A stretch of 64,000 nt of DNA from Fructilactobacillus hinvesii (GCF_024029435.1 NZ_CP097118.1:992001-1056000), one strand, 5' to 3'. Shown: positions 8,029-15,961, counted from the first letter of the stretch. Made by a program: numbers and translations. Notes: generated by a model not told the origin, from the letters alone.

Positions 8029-8080
8029 ATTCGACACAAACAGATGTTCACATTGCCCGCCATTTTGGTGGGCTTTTTGT
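8029..8080 (+). ncRNA. Putative short plus-strand RNA with terminator
   Basis: Between the extended -10 box at 8014-8022 and the intrinsic terminator (stem GCCCGCC/GGTGGGC at 8055-8073, then TTTTTGTTTT) lies only about 50 bases with no coding potential. The terminator works only on the plus strand, while all genes here run on the minus strand. This geometry suggests a tiny RNA transcribed against the early-to-late operon, in the 5' region of the ArpU-like gene. Confidence 0.4.
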
Positions 8081-8081
8081 T

Positions 8082-8333
8082 TTATTTCAAAATCATCCGC
8101 CACTTCAGATAATCGAAGAACGTTTTCCCAAAAGTATTGATAATTGAATGCTGCAAGCTAGGAGACAAAAGGAACCAGTAATGTAGAATGCCCATTCCGA
8201 CAAAAGATAAAAGAACTAAAATCAATAAAACGGCTTGACCTTTTCTGGAATCAAAATATTCAAAACCGCTAACAATTCCCAGAATAAAAACTAAAACACA
8301 CAAAATATTCAGCGATACCCAAACAATTGCCAT
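8082..8333 (-). CDS. Small membrane protein, unknown
   Basis: An 83-residue protein with two strong hydrophobic helices (about residues 4-24 and 33-56) separated by EYFDSRKGQ, and a C-terminal amphipathic HSIINTFGKTFFDYLKWR. I do not recognise the family. It starts directly after the stop of the preceding gene with a GAGGAGG site inside that gene's end. It closes the accessory block of unknown genes. Confidence 0.65.
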   Translation of the reverse strand: MAIVWVSLNILCVLVFILGIVSGFEYFDSRKGQAVLLILVLLSFVGMGILHYWFLLSPSLQHSIINTFGKTFFDYLKWRMILK

Positions 8334-8921
8334 TTATTCTTCCTCCTCATTTCTATCTTTCAAACTCTCAACTAATCCGGTTTCTATCAATTGAACAGCC
8401 ATTAGTTTAGCGTGACCTTCTTGTTTTTTATTAAGAATTGGAAGCCAATCCTCTTGATAATCTTCTAATGCTTGTTTCATATCTTTATAAATAGTGGGAA
8501 CGTTATACATATAACAATAACCATCAGGTTCATGATGGAAATAACCAAGTGTTTCATTGCGATTATTAACAAACTTAATGTAATACCATACGTTCTTAGA
8601 ATTTTCTAAAAAATCAACATGCGCCTGATTTCTTAATTGATCTTCCAATTGGTAAAGATTAGGATTCATGAACCATTCATATGTTTCAGCAGGTATTAAA
8701 TAACCAATAGGCTTACTTTGAGGATAAGAAGTTGAATCAAAAATGGTAGTAACTTCATTAGTTTGTAAAAATGTCTTAATCTCCTTGCTCAGGTCGCGAA
8801 CTTTGCCTTGTTTGTCTTGAATATTTTCCAAATTTTCACGTTGCTGTTTTTTAATAGTTTGCCAAAGAATGAAACTTACAAACAAAGAAATAACACATAA
8901 TACAATTGCAATAATTAGCAT
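8334..8921 (-). CDS. Membrane-anchored protein, unknown, antitoxin-like segment
   Basis: A 195-residue protein with one N-terminal membrane helix (residues 1-21), a Lys/Gln/Glu-rich connector, and a soluble domain. Residues about 55-80 read TTIFDSTSYP then GYLIPAETYEWF, which resembles the strand-turn-helix of Phd/YefM antitoxins (pattern P-v-GyLip-eeYe). A similar segment occurs in the gene at 9466-9930, and both also have a YNVP/KNVP plus ALEDYQ/ALEQLE stretch, so the two may be distant paralogues. The function is unknown. Confidence 0.65.
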   Translation of the reverse strand: MLIIAIVLCVISLFVSFILWQTIKKQQRENLENIQDKQGKVRDLSKEIKTFLQTNEVTTIFDSTSYPQSKPIGYLIPAETYEWFMNPNLYQLEDQLRNQAHVDFLENSKNVWYYIKFVNNRNETLGYFHHEPDGYCYMYNVPTIYKDMKQALEDYQEDWLPILNKKQEGHAKLMAVQLIETGLVESLKDRNEEEE

Positions 8922-8924
8922 CCG

Positions 8925-9152
8925 TCAGTCCTTCCTTATTACTTTTCCAATCGGTTTATCAATATCTTCTTTGCGGATGTAGCCGCAAAAATCATCAGCA
9001 TAATTACATCTACCTGCTGTGGTAAATTCAGAAAATCTTCCTTTCAAAATAATGTAATCACCTTTTTCCAAATGAACACCCATAAATATGCAAGGTGTTT
9101 CTAATTTGGTCAGTATCAAACCATCTTGCTCAATTTTTTCACGAACTGTCAT
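8925..9152 (-). CDS. Unknown small protein
   Basis: A 75-residue soluble protein. LEKGDYIILKGRFSEF suggests a small beta-barrel-like fold, and two cysteines sit in GRCNYADDFCGYI. No family is recognised. It is packed tightly in the six-gene accessory block (3 bases upstream of the next gene) and has a plausible TTAGGT binding site. Confidence 0.6.
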   Translation of the reverse strand: MTVREKIEQDGLILTKLETPCIFMGVHLEKGDYIILKGRFSEFTTAGRCNYADDFCGYIRKEDIDKPIGKVIRKD

Positions 9153-9163
9153 TAAATATTTAC

Positions 9164-9460
9164 CTAACTTTCATCAAATAATTTACAAATTGAATAATCA
9201 CGCATATCAATATCAACAGGACTAACTCCAACTTCAAACCAATAACCTTGAGACTTAACAAATCTTGTAGGCATCCTATCAAAATGGTTAACAGTTAATC
9301 TATTGTTTTCCAGCAATTTTAAAATGTAATCCGTTTCAATAATCTCCATGCTGAAAATTTCCCCTTGTTTAGCGGCTTCTACAATTTTCTTTTCTTGATC
9401 ATCCGTTCCCTTCCAAAACTTAAATCTATATAGGCCTAAAATTAAAGACAAATTGCTCAT
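9164..9460 (-). CDS. Unknown small protein
   Basis: A 98-residue protein with no recognised domain. Its middle (EIFSMEIIETDYILKLLE) has helix-like character and its end contains the aromatic GYWFEVGVSPVDIDMRD. It belongs to the accessory block between the methylase remnant and ArpU. A good GAGGA site precedes the ATG at 9460. Confidence 0.6.
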   Translation of the reverse strand: MSNLSLILGLYRFKFWKGTDDQEKKIVEAAKQGEIFSMEIIETDYILKLLENNRLTVNHFDRMPTRFVKSQGYWFEVGVSPVDIDMRDYSICKLFDES

Positions 9461-9465
9461 TTAAA

Positions 9466-9930
9466 TTAATCCTCGCTTTTTTCTAATTGTTCCAAAGCAA
9501 TTGGTACGTTTTTCATTTTACTGTAGCAATCAAGATACATTGCGTTCATATCACCATCTAGGGTTACTTCAAACAGCCATTTATTCTTACCAGGGATACC
9601 CAAAATGGCTTTCATATTTTGCAAAGTCTTACAACTCCAAATGACAAACGGCCGGCCAGTCACCAGGCCTTTTTCTTTGTTTTTAACAGTGCAATAACGT
9701 TTCCAAATTTCACCGCTTGCTAATTGTAAAAATAAATCCATATCCACGATGAGTCTCCTTTTCTTATTTTGCTTGTTGAATTCCAATTGTAGTTTTTCAT
9801 AATCTTTTGGTGGCACGATATATCCCAACATTTTTTCTTTTCCAACTATGATCTGCGTCGTTTCGTTGTTTTTTAATCTATTTTTAATGTAATTCAAACT
9901 TTCTGAATAACCAAAAGCTTTAGGCACCAA
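9466..9930 (-). CDS. Unknown protein with Phd/YefM-like N-terminus
   Basis: A 154-residue soluble protein. The N-terminal 45 residues follow the Phd/YefM antitoxin pattern: YSESLNYIKNRLKNNETTQI then a short KEKMLGYIVPPKDYEKL strand-helix. The rest (a VDMDLFLQLASGEIWKR segment and MYLDCYSKMKNVPIALEQLE) has no known match. The end resembles part of the membrane-anchored neighbour at 8334-8921. The start is TTG at 9930, six bases after GGAGG; a GTG three bases on is the alternative. It overlaps the upstream gene by 11 bases. Confidence 0.6.
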   Translation of the reverse strand: MVPKAFGYSESLNYIKNRLKNNETTQIIVGKEKMLGYIVPPKDYEKLQLEFNKQNKKRRLIVDMDLFLQLASGEIWKRYCTVKNKEKGLVTGRPFVIWSCKTLQNMKAILGIPGKNKWLFEVTLDGDMNAMYLDCYSKMKNVPIALEQLEKSED

Positions 9931-10105
9931 AATGTTCCTCCATTATTTCTTGTAATTCATCTGGATCCAAATACTCAGCAATTCCAGAAAGGAAAATTGC
10001 CTTGCTCTGCATTTTGGCTAAACAATACAATCCAGCCGCAATGATCAATGCTGCAAGCAAAATGGTTAAGCAAATTGCGATAACAACTAAAATCAACCAG
10101 TTCAA
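9920..10105 (-). CDS. Small single-helix membrane protein
   Basis: A 61-residue protein made of one long hydrophobic helix followed by the acidic amphipathic tail YLDPDELQEIMEEHFGA. The frame opens at a GTG at 10114, but AGGAG lies against it; the TTG at 10105 has eight-base spacing. It is the first gene of the accessory block, just after the methylase remnant. The role is unknown; small phage or toxin-like membrane proteins can look like this. Confidence 0.55.
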   Translation of the reverse strand: MNWLILVVIAICLTILLAALIIAAGLYCLAKMQSKAIFLSGIAEYLDPDELQEIMEEHFGA

Positions 10106-10116
10106 TGTGATCACTC

Positions 10117-11363
10117 CTATTTCAAAATATCTTTTAACGTGTCTAAGGTTTCTTGTGATTCGGGAGTTGTAGCGACTAAATCATCCATCATACCGTTAAT
10201 TTCATGGACCAACTCTTTCTCTTGCTTATCTAGTTTTTTATAGTTGTCACGCAACTTTTTAACGTCAACTGGTGACTCTTCTTCAAAAGTATCAACATAG
10301 CGCGGAATGTTAAGGTTGTAGTCATTTTCCTTAATTTCATCCATGCTGACGACACTGGCGTACTTATCAACTGTTTTTCGTTCCTGGTAGGTTTTAAAAA
10401 TCTTTTGAATATGTTCATCTGTCAGCTTGTTTTGGTTTTTACCCTTTTCAAACTCGTTCGATGCATCAATGAAGAAGATATCATCCGTCTTCCGGTTCTT
10501 TTTAAATATCATGATGCAGACTGGAATCCCAGTCACGTCAAATAGCTTTTCTGGCAATCCAATGACTGCATCAAGGTAATTAGCATCGATTAATTCTCGC
10601 CTGATTTTACCTTCACGGGTTCCACGGAATAGCACTCCATGTGGAAGGATTACAGCCATTATTCCAGAATCTTTTAAGTTAGCAATCCCATCCAGGATAA
10701 AAGCATAATCAGCTTTGCCCTTGGGCGCTAAATCCCAATTCTTAAACCGTTCGTCGTTTTTGGCTATTTCTGGATCCCATTTCATTGAAAACGGTGGATT
10801 AGAAATAACCGAATCATAATTTGCTAAACCAGTGATAGCTGTTCAGCTCCTTTCTTCATTTGACTAAACTGATCTGACGCTTCAATTTCATAAACGTGGT
10901 TAATTTTCTGGGTTAAAACGTCCCCACTAATGACTGTCGCGTTCATGTTCCGGATCATCATATTAAACAGCAAAAACGGCAGTGCTGCTGTCGTTTTTTC
11001 AATCATTGTGTAATGAAAATTACTGTTATAATTACCGCTTTGCACGTCATTCCACCATTTAGCGATTGTTAAGCCACCAGTTCCACAACAATCATCTAAG
11101 GTTTTCATACCGTTGCCAACAATTAGAGCAGTAAGTTTCGTTAATGAATTGGGTGTGAAATCTTGTTTATTGCGGCCTCTATCAGCCATTTGTTGTTGGA
11201 AATAGCTTCTAAAATGGTCTTGGGACAAATCATCATCGATTTTTAAAAACTCCTGAAACATATTCTCACGTCTTTGCGGATCCATGATTATTTTCATCAA
11301 CTGATCTGGGGCTTTATAGTCTTCTTCAACTCCGATAAGTTGGTTAATTTGTTCGTTATCCAT
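10117..11363 (-). pseudogene. HsdM-type N6-adenine methylase, frameshifted
   Basis: Two frames together make one type I-like DNA methylase. The first (10824-11363, 179 residues) has the SAM-binding motif LDDCCGTGGLTIAKW; it ends shortly after GDVLTQKINHVYEI. The second frame resumes at once: translating from about 10830 gives LANYDSVISNPPFSMKW, with the catalytic NPPF, and continues to 10117. So a single -1 shift near 10826-10840 separates motif I from motif IV. The -1 frame has a stop just before this, limiting where a ribosomal slip could occur, and no clear slippery heptamer is seen. I judge it a broken gene, with a small chance of two split subunits. No hsdS or hsdR is present. Confidence 0.8.
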
Positions 11364-11373
11364 GTAATCACCT

Positions 11374-12315
11374 CTAATCTAATCCGGTAAGGGCTGACAT
11401 CATTTTGCTATTATCTTTATCACGTTGTTCTTTCAAGATATGAATGTAAGTTTCTTGCGTGGTTGTTACGGTAGAGTGTCCAAGTCGTTCTGCAACGGAT
11501 GACAAGCTCACATCATGCAAAATCAAAAGAGAGGCATGAGTATGCCGCAATCCATGCATCGTAATAACATTGACCCCAGCTTTTTCGCAAAGCTGTTTCA
11601 TATAAGCGTTATAAGTTGAATTAAAAATACGCTTATCTTTGGGAACAAAAATTGGTTCGTCCTTTGGTAGATTTTTAACTAAGTCCCGCATTTCCATTCC
11701 TAATTTCCAGTCAATGGAAATAGTTCTGATTGAAGCTTGATTTTTAGTTGGTTGAAAACTTCCATGGAAACTCTTGTAATCCCAAGTCTTATTAATGGTT
11801 AAGGTCATGTTTTGGAAATCAAAGTCATCAGGTGTAACTCCTAAACCTTCCGAAAATCTTAATCCTGTCTTAGCAATTAAAAGAATTAGCCAATCAATAC
11901 TAGGTTCTGATCCCAAGGTTAATTGATCTAAAAATTTCCTAACTTCAAACTCATTGAGATATTTAATGTTTTTCTTACGTGGCCGTTTGCCTTTTAAAAC
12001 AATTCTTCGTGTCGGATCAACATCAATTAGGCCTTCATCAACAGCATCAAAAATCGCTGCTTTAATTTGATGATGAAAATCCTTAACGGTCTGTATTTCG
12101 TGATCCTTGGCATACATATTGATTAATTTTTGATACTTTCGTCTATCTAGTTGGCCAACCTCAGTATCTGGCAAGATGTGGCGCAAATGCTTAGCTGAAA
12201 TTCTGTATTTAGCCAGGGTAACTTCACGAACCGCTCCGTCTTTATAGTCGTCGATCCAATCATTAAAATATTCCCAAAACAATTGTTCCTTACGCGCTTT
12301 CAAAGATTTTTTCAT
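11374..12315 (-). CDS. Tyrosine recombinase (second, internal)
   Basis: A 313-residue site-specific recombinase. The N-terminal SAM-like core-binding domain covers residues 15-100. The catalytic domain has the first Arg in LIAKTGLRFSEGLG, the HxLR box in MHGLRHTHASLL, the third basic residue in RLGHSTVTTT, and the Tyr in QETYIHIL. It is distinct from the right-end integrase, which has an added N-terminal arm-binding domain. It sits immediately upstream of the methylase remnant, 10 bases apart. This may be a recombinase of an element that carried the methylase and the small genes, or an inversion recombinase like those near hsdM/hsdS loci. Confidence 0.9.
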   Translation of the reverse strand: MKKSLKARKEQLFWEYFNDWIDDYKDGAVREVTLAKYRISAKHLRHILPDTEVGQLDRRKYQKLINMYAKDHEIQTVKDFHHQIKAAIFDAVDEGLIDVDPTRRIVLKGKRPRKKNIKYLNEFEVRKFLDQLTLGSEPSIDWLILLIAKTGLRFSEGLGVTPDDFDFQNMTLTINKTWDYKSFHGSFQPTKNQASIRTISIDWKLGMEMRDLVKNLPKDEPIFVPKDKRIFNSTYNAYMKQLCEKAGVNVITMHGLRHTHASLLILHDVSLSSVAERLGHSTVTTTQETYIHILKEQRDKDNSKMMSALTGLD

Positions 12316-12347
12316 ATTTGATCCCCCAAATTTTGATTCTGTATTTT

Positions 12348-12650
12348 TTAGACTAATGAACCTGTTAGCTCCATGATTTTTTCATGACAAATGTTGTCAA
12401 TCATTTCTAACAACGCTTTGCAGCCGTCAATTGTTTCTGGTACTTCATTATCGAAATACTGATTGAATACTTGCTTGATTTCTTGAACTACTTCAGCAAC
12501 CGGATCATCATCTGGCATTGAACTGACAATCTTAATGACCTTCTTTTTAAATCCACTCAGATTATCCATGTTCAGATAAATCTTCAATCCAAAAGAATAC
12601 CCAACAATGATTCTGGCCATCCGGTCATTGTGCTGCTTAATTGTTTCCAA
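12348..12650 (-). CDS. Unknown early phage protein
   Basis: A 100-residue soluble protein, mostly helical, with RMARIIVGYSFGLKIY and the C-terminal CKALLEMIDNICHEKIMELTG. No family recognised. The frame is open to a TTG at 12689, but a TGAGGTGAT site points to the TTG at 12650 with eight-base spacing. It follows a small membrane protein gene. Confidence 0.55.
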   Translation of the reverse strand: METIKQHNDRMARIIVGYSFGLKIYLNMDNLSGFKKKVIKIVSSMPDDDPVAEVVQEIKQVFNQYFDNEVPETIDGCKALLEMIDNICHEKIMELTGSLV

Positions 12651-12669
12651 AACAATCACCTCAATAAAT

Positions 12670-12870
12670 TTATTTCTGATTCTTTCCAATTCTGCAAATA
12701 ACGTAGATTATGGATCCGATTATCAAAGCTGGAATCCATAACCAGTAATAGGAAATAATGAGACTAATGATCACCAGTAGCAGAATGAAGCTCAAGCATC
12801 CGCTGCATCCGTCATTGAAAAAACAAAACATTAGCATGGCCAAAATAAGTAATGAAATTCCTGCAATCAT
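12670..12870 (-). CDS. Small two-helix membrane protein
   Basis: A 66-residue membrane protein with helices at about residues 3-18 and 27-58 and the cysteine-containing turn FFNDGCSGCLSF between them. It ends GKNQK, typical of a cytoplasmic basic tail. The ATG at 12870 overlaps the previous stop (ATGA) and has GGAG six bases upstream. Unknown role in the early region. Confidence 0.6.
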   Translation of the reverse strand: MIAGISLLILAMLMFCFFNDGCSGCLSFILLLVIISLIISYYWLWIPALIIGSIIYVICRIGKNQK

Positions 12871-13124
12871 GGTTTTCTCCAAACTTGAATTTTAACTAAA
12901 TAGGTTTTTAGCTTTTCACCAGATGCAAAACTGCTTCTGAATCCAACTTTCTCAGCTTCAGAACCATTTTTTGTTTTCAATGCAGCTTTTTGAATGGTAT
13001 AGCCATCATTTTTAAAGCTATCTATCGTTTCTGCTAGATAATGGATTGCATCAGTAAATTCAGCAAATTCAACTGAATAACTAATCTGTTTAAATGTCAT
13101 TGAGGGAACCTTTTCCATGTCCAT
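12867..13124 (-). CDS. Unknown early phage protein
   Basis: An 85-residue protein starting MDMEKVPSMTFKQ and rich in Lys/Glu, ending in a beta-type KLKTYLVKIQVWRKP. No known family. The open frame extends to a GTG at 13139, but GAGGTGG positions the start at the ATG at 13124. It is translationally coupled to the membrane protein downstream. Confidence 0.55.
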   Translation of the reverse strand: MDMEKVPSMTFKQISYSVEFAEFTDAIHYLAETIDSFKNDGYTIQKAALKTKNGSEAEKVGFRSSFASGEKLKTYLVKIQVWRKP

Positions 13125-13135
13125 TTTCAACCACC

Positions 13136-13360
13136 TCACTTTTCTGGATCTTTATTTTCTTGTTCTAAACTCTTTATTTTATTTTTTAGTTCTCGATTTT
13201 CTCGATTTTTCTCATGCAATTGAAATTCTAAGTCAATGATTGTGCTCGCTTGTGTATCTAGTGCCATCGTCAGTGATCTAGTAATATTTTGTAAAATTAG
13301 TTTAGAATTTGGTAAGTGGTATTTTGAATTACTAAAAAAATCATTGTTAGCCATTATCAT
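13136..13360 (-). CDS. Small coiled-coil phage protein
   Basis: A 74-residue protein. The N-terminal half is polar, and the C-terminal half from about residue 40 is a heptad-like coiled coil (LEFQLHEKNRENRELK and IKSLEQENKD). No family recognised. The start overlaps the end of the upstream gene by 14 bases, with AAGGA six bases from the ATG at 13360. Confidence 0.55.
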   Translation of the reverse strand: MIMANNDFFSNSKYHLPNSKLILQNITRSLTMALDTQASTIIDLEFQLHEKNRENRELKNKIKSLEQENKDPEK

Positions 13361-13559
13361 CTAGCATCCTTCCGCACATTGGGCAAAAGTAAATATGAAC
13401 GTCATCAGCTCCCATTACGCTGCCAATGTTTGAAAACAATCTGTAACCATTCTTGTGCTTTTGCTTGTGAATTCTCATAGTTTCTATGTTTCCCATGTAT
13501 GAATAGGGATCATGACAATAAAAGCAAGTTGCTTGCCATTTAGTTTCAACTTCGTCCAT
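13347..13559 (-). CDS. Small zinc-ribbon phage protein
   Basis: A 70-residue protein with two CxxC pairs: TCFYCHD near the N-terminus and YFCPMCGRML near the C-terminus, together a likely zinc ribbon. Intervening sequence contains MRIHKQKHKNGYRLF. Such small zinc proteins are common in early regions of lactobacillus phages; the function is unknown. Start at 13559 chosen because GGAG is six bases upstream; an ATG at 13571 is the alternative. Confidence 0.65.
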   Translation of the reverse strand: MDEVETKWQATCFYCHDPYSYMGNIETMRIHKQKHKNGYRLFSNIGSVMGADDVHIYFCPMCGRMLDDNG

Positions 13560-13560
13560 T

Positions 13561-13782
13561 TCATTCTCCATTAAGATTTCTCTTATATCCCAGGACGCTC
13601 ATCCTTGCTAGCAGAAATAAAAATTGCTTGTTGTCCATGGAATCCCGCTCTGGAGTTTTGAGATATTCATAAAAATCAGTATTTAGCATGGTTCTTATGC
13701 CTTGAATAGTGTGCTTAGCAATTTCAAACGACCTTGCTAATTCAGAGCTAACTACCGGAACTTCAACTTCTTTTTTACTCAT
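13561..13782 (-). CDS. Unknown early phage protein
   Basis: A 73-residue helical protein with EIAKHTIQGIRTMLNT and KQFLFLLARMSVLGYK. No known family. Its ATG at 13782 overlaps the stop of the replication gene by 4 bases, so the two are translationally coupled. Confidence 0.6.
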   Translation of the reverse strand: MSKKEVEVPVVSSELARSFEIAKHTIQGIRTMLNTDFYEYLKTPERDSMDNKQFLFLLARMSVLGYKRNLNGE

Positions 13783-14732
13783 TGCTTAACCTCGTCTTTC
13801 TGTCTTAGATTTGCCAATTTCTGCTTGATTAAGGCTCGGTTGTTTGGATCTGATTTCTTTGTTGAGCGCTGGTTATCTGGTTGAGTGGCCCAGTTAGGTA
13901 ACGTCTCACGAATGTTAGGTACATAGTTATTGCGGCGTTGTCGTTTAACTGGCTGTTTTCTATTAGTCTGTGCCAGATGTGACGGATGATGTTTCTCGTT
14001 GTATTTAGCAGTATCGGTCATTGCGGCATCAACCGTCTTGATACCCTTGCGTTGGTAATTTTGAAATGCTTTATCTAGCCAGTAGTAAAGCCCACCAGTG
14101 CTAACTTGACGTTTAGCAGCGGATTCTAGTGTGTAAAGTACCAATTCCAAACCAAAGTTAACTACCCAGGTTGTAATGGCCTGCTTCATAGGCAGATTAG
14201 GCTTGCATTCAAACATAGCTTCGTAATTGTTTAAGGCTTCATCAACCCCATCAGGTGTTTTAGGTTCTGCTGGTGAACTTGGTTCTTGGGTTCCCGGGTT
14301 TTTCGTTTCCTGCTTTGACTCAGATTTTTCGTCGTCACTAACTAACCCACTAACTAACTTTGTAGAGTCTTTAGTTTGTAGTGTTCGATTTTCCAACATA
14401 CGATAATCGGACATAGGTGTTACCTGTGTTCGATTATCAAACATAGGTACGTCGGATAATTCCCAGTAGGTACCTTTGAAGTGGCCACCATCATTTCGCT
14501 GACGTTCTCTTCGTAAATAACCATACTTTTCTAGTTCATTTAGGCCACTACGTAACGAAGCACGGCCATCTGCTGCGTGCTTGGCTACTTCGGTTTCGTA
14601 GAACTGCCAGTCGTCGGGTTGTGACCAAAGATAGCCAAAAAGGCCGCGAGCTTTCCAGCTCAAACGGTCGTCCTGGACTAATTGGTTACTAATCATTGAG
14701 TAACCTTGTTTGTACTTCTTAATTCTTGTCAT
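13779..14732 (-). CDS. DnaD-like phage replication initiation protein
   Basis: A 317-residue replication protein. The N-terminal 95 residues are a winged helix of the phage replisome organiser type (GYSMISNQLVQDDRLSWKA, then LRSGLNELEKYGYL). A Ser/Glu/Pro-rich linker follows, then a DnaD-type C-terminal domain around residues 170-235 with VNFGLELVLYTLESA and YYWLDKAFQNYQRKGI. A basic tail ends the protein. It likely binds the phage origin and loads the host helicase. No DnaC-like loader or SSB is seen next to it. Confidence 0.88.
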   Translation of the reverse strand: MTRIKKYKQGYSMISNQLVQDDRLSWKARGLFGYLWSQPDDWQFYETEVAKHAADGRASLRSGLNELEKYGYLRRERQRNDGGHFKGTYWELSDVPMFDNRTQVTPMSDYRMLENRTLQTKDSTKLVSGLVSDDEKSESKQETKNPGTQEPSSPAEPKTPDGVDEALNNYEAMFECKPNLPMKQAITTWVVNFGLELVLYTLESAAKRQVSTGGLYYWLDKAFQNYQRKGIKTVDAAMTDTAKYNEKHHPSHLAQTNRKQPVKRQRRNNYVPNIRETLPNWATQPDNQRSTKKSDPNNRALIKQKLANLRQKDEVKQ

Positions 14733-14742
14733 AGTTAATCAC

Positions 14743-14928
14743 CTAAACTAATCGTTTGATTTCACGGCTTTTCAAATCTGGAATCTTTCTTCTACTAGCT
14801 TGGTTAGATTGCAAGGAGCCTTGAGACATAGTAGAATTACAGTTGATTAAGTAACTTTCCATCAATTTGGATTTGAGACTGTTCACGGTGCCACGTGAGC
14901 GGTCTTTTTTTATGCCTTTAATTTTCAT
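14743..14928 (-). CDS. Small basic phage protein
   Basis: A 61-residue, strongly basic protein beginning MKIKGIKKDRSRG, with Ser/Asn/Gln-rich centre and ending LKSREIKRLV. No family recognised. The ATG at 14928 lies six bases after GGAGG and overlaps the upstream gene by 11 bases. Moderate support only, because composition is unusual and the function is unknown. Confidence 0.45.
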   Translation of the reverse strand: MKIKGIKKDRSRGTVNSLKSKLMESYLINCNSTMSQGSLQSNQASRRKIPDLKSREIKRLV

Positions 14929-15190
14929 CTTCATCCTCCAAGTAAATCCGGTCACTAAGACTATCCATACCGTTCAACTGGTCGTTAGACTTAATGTCCT
15001 TTTCAGTAAAGACTTTGGCTTTTGCACGATCAGGCGTTGCATCAATTCTTCCGTGGTGTTCATCCATTTCTTGAATGTAAACGTATTGGCCACCAGGCAA
15101 CTGTAAAATGAATTTCTTTTTGTCATCCGCTTGATCAAGTTCTCCAGGTTGTACGTCGCGGCCAAGTGAAAAATGTACTGTTTCTGTCAT
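14918..15190 (-). CDS. Unknown early phage protein
   Basis: A 90-residue acidic protein. KKKFILQLPGGQYVYIQ suggests a beta hairpin, followed by ATPDRAKAKVFTEKDI and an acidic end YLEDEDEN. No family is recognised. Its start ATG overlaps the stop of the preceding gene (ATGA), which places it firmly in the early operon. Confidence 0.65.
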   Translation of the reverse strand: MTETVHFSLGRDVQPGELDQADDKKKFILQLPGGQYVYIQEMDEHHGRIDATPDRAKAKVFTEKDIKSNDQLNGMDSLSDRIYLEDEDEN

Positions 15191-15507
15191 TAGATTTCTC
15201 CTTTTTGTTTCTTAATAATCGCTTCGGCTTCAGCAGCAACTTGTTCTTCGCTGTTCGTCTCATCGACACGTTTGCGAGCCTTTTTGTAATCATCATCAGT
15301 AATACCCAGCACATCAACTAGCAGTGCAATAACGCCATCTCTCGCATGACTATAAGTGGCTATCTTTTCAAGTAACGTTGAAACTATATTCAACGCAAGG
15401 TCCCTATCATTTGCGTTTTCAACTTTGACGAAAGCAAAGGACTTCTTTTTATCCTCTCCTGAATAAAGTTTGACTTCTAAAAATGGTTCTATTTTTTTAT
15501 CACTCAT
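15190..15507 (-). CDS. Unknown early phage protein
   Basis: A 105-residue protein from the ATG at 15507, with AAGGAG seven bases upstream; a longer frame to 15531 is less likely. A beta-rich N-terminal half (EPFLEVKLYSGEDKKKSF) and a helical, Glu/Ala/Lys-rich C-terminal half. No family recognised, though small proteins of this type are frequent beside phage replication genes. Confidence 0.65.
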   Translation of the reverse strand: MSDKKIEPFLEVKLYSGEDKKKSFAFVKVENANDRDLALNIVSTLLEKIATYSHARDGVIALLVDVLGITDDDYKKARKRVDETNSEEQVAAEAEAIIKKQKGEI

Positions 15508-15673
15508 TAGCTTTGGCTCCTTCCTCAACAAGCATCACACCCCAACCATCTCCGCGTTTAGAAATAGTTACTTCCAAACAGTCAGAATGCGTAGTAAACA
15601 TAGTTCGTGCATACCAGCATGCTGCTTCTAATTCATCAAATAGCATGCTGTAATGAATTAGTTTGGGTTTCAT
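15500..15673 (-). CDS. Small unknown phage protein (57 aa)
   Basis: A 57-residue frame, MKPKLIHYSMLFDELEA at its start and ending WGVMLVEEGAKANE. It shares its first base with the stop of the upstream gene (TAATG) and overlaps the next gene by 8 bases, with GGTGA as binding site. The tight coupling on both sides supports it. The function is unknown. Confidence 0.6.
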   Translation of the reverse strand: MKPKLIHYSMLFDELEAACWYARTMFTTHSDCLEVTISKRGDGWGVMLVEEGAKANE

Positions 15674-15834
15674 TACAGTTCACCACGTTTCTTAGCATCG
15701 CGGATGACGTCATCATCCGTTTCAAACAATGGTTCCGGGTGTTTCTTCCAGTCCTTGTAGCCTGCATAAGCAATGGCCCCGATAATAATTCCGGAAATAA
15801 AGAAGAATAGGTCTTCAGGTGTAATTACAGCCAT
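15673..15834 (-). CDS. Small membrane phage protein (53 aa)
   Basis: A 53-residue protein with one membrane helix (FFFISGIIIGAIAYAGY) near the N-terminus and a polar tail FETDDDVIRDAKKRGEL. AAGGAG precedes the ATG at 15834. Too short for ordinary calling, but coupled to its neighbour by a TAATG junction. Unknown role. Confidence 0.6.
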   Translation of the reverse strand: MAVITPEDLFFFISGIIIGAIAYAGYKDWKKHPEPLFETDDDVIRDAKKRGEL

Positions 15835-15850
15835 TTCAGTTACTCCTTTC

Positions 15851-15961
15851 TTAGTGCAATGCGATTAATGCAATCGCTAGTCCAATTGCGAACCCCATGA
15901 AGAAGCTCACAACGTAATTAGGGAAGTTATAAACAAACCGTTTACGTTCTTTCTCGTCCAT
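15851..15961 (-). CDS. Small membrane phage protein (36 aa)
   Basis: A 36-residue protein: charged start MDEKERKRFVYNFP and one hydrophobic helix FFMGFAIGLAIALIALH. A clear AAAGGAG lies nine bases before the ATG at 15961. Size and topology resemble small membrane proteins scattered through early phage operons. Confidence 0.5.
   Translation of the reverse strand: MDEKERKRFVYNFPNYVVSFFMGFAIGLAIALIALH

Noticed and set aside
10820..10845. Programmed -1 frameshift joining the two HsdM frames
   Set aside because: The -1 frame has a TGA just before the crossover, so a slip would have to occur in the last few codons, and no slippery heptamer is there. A mutation is simpler.
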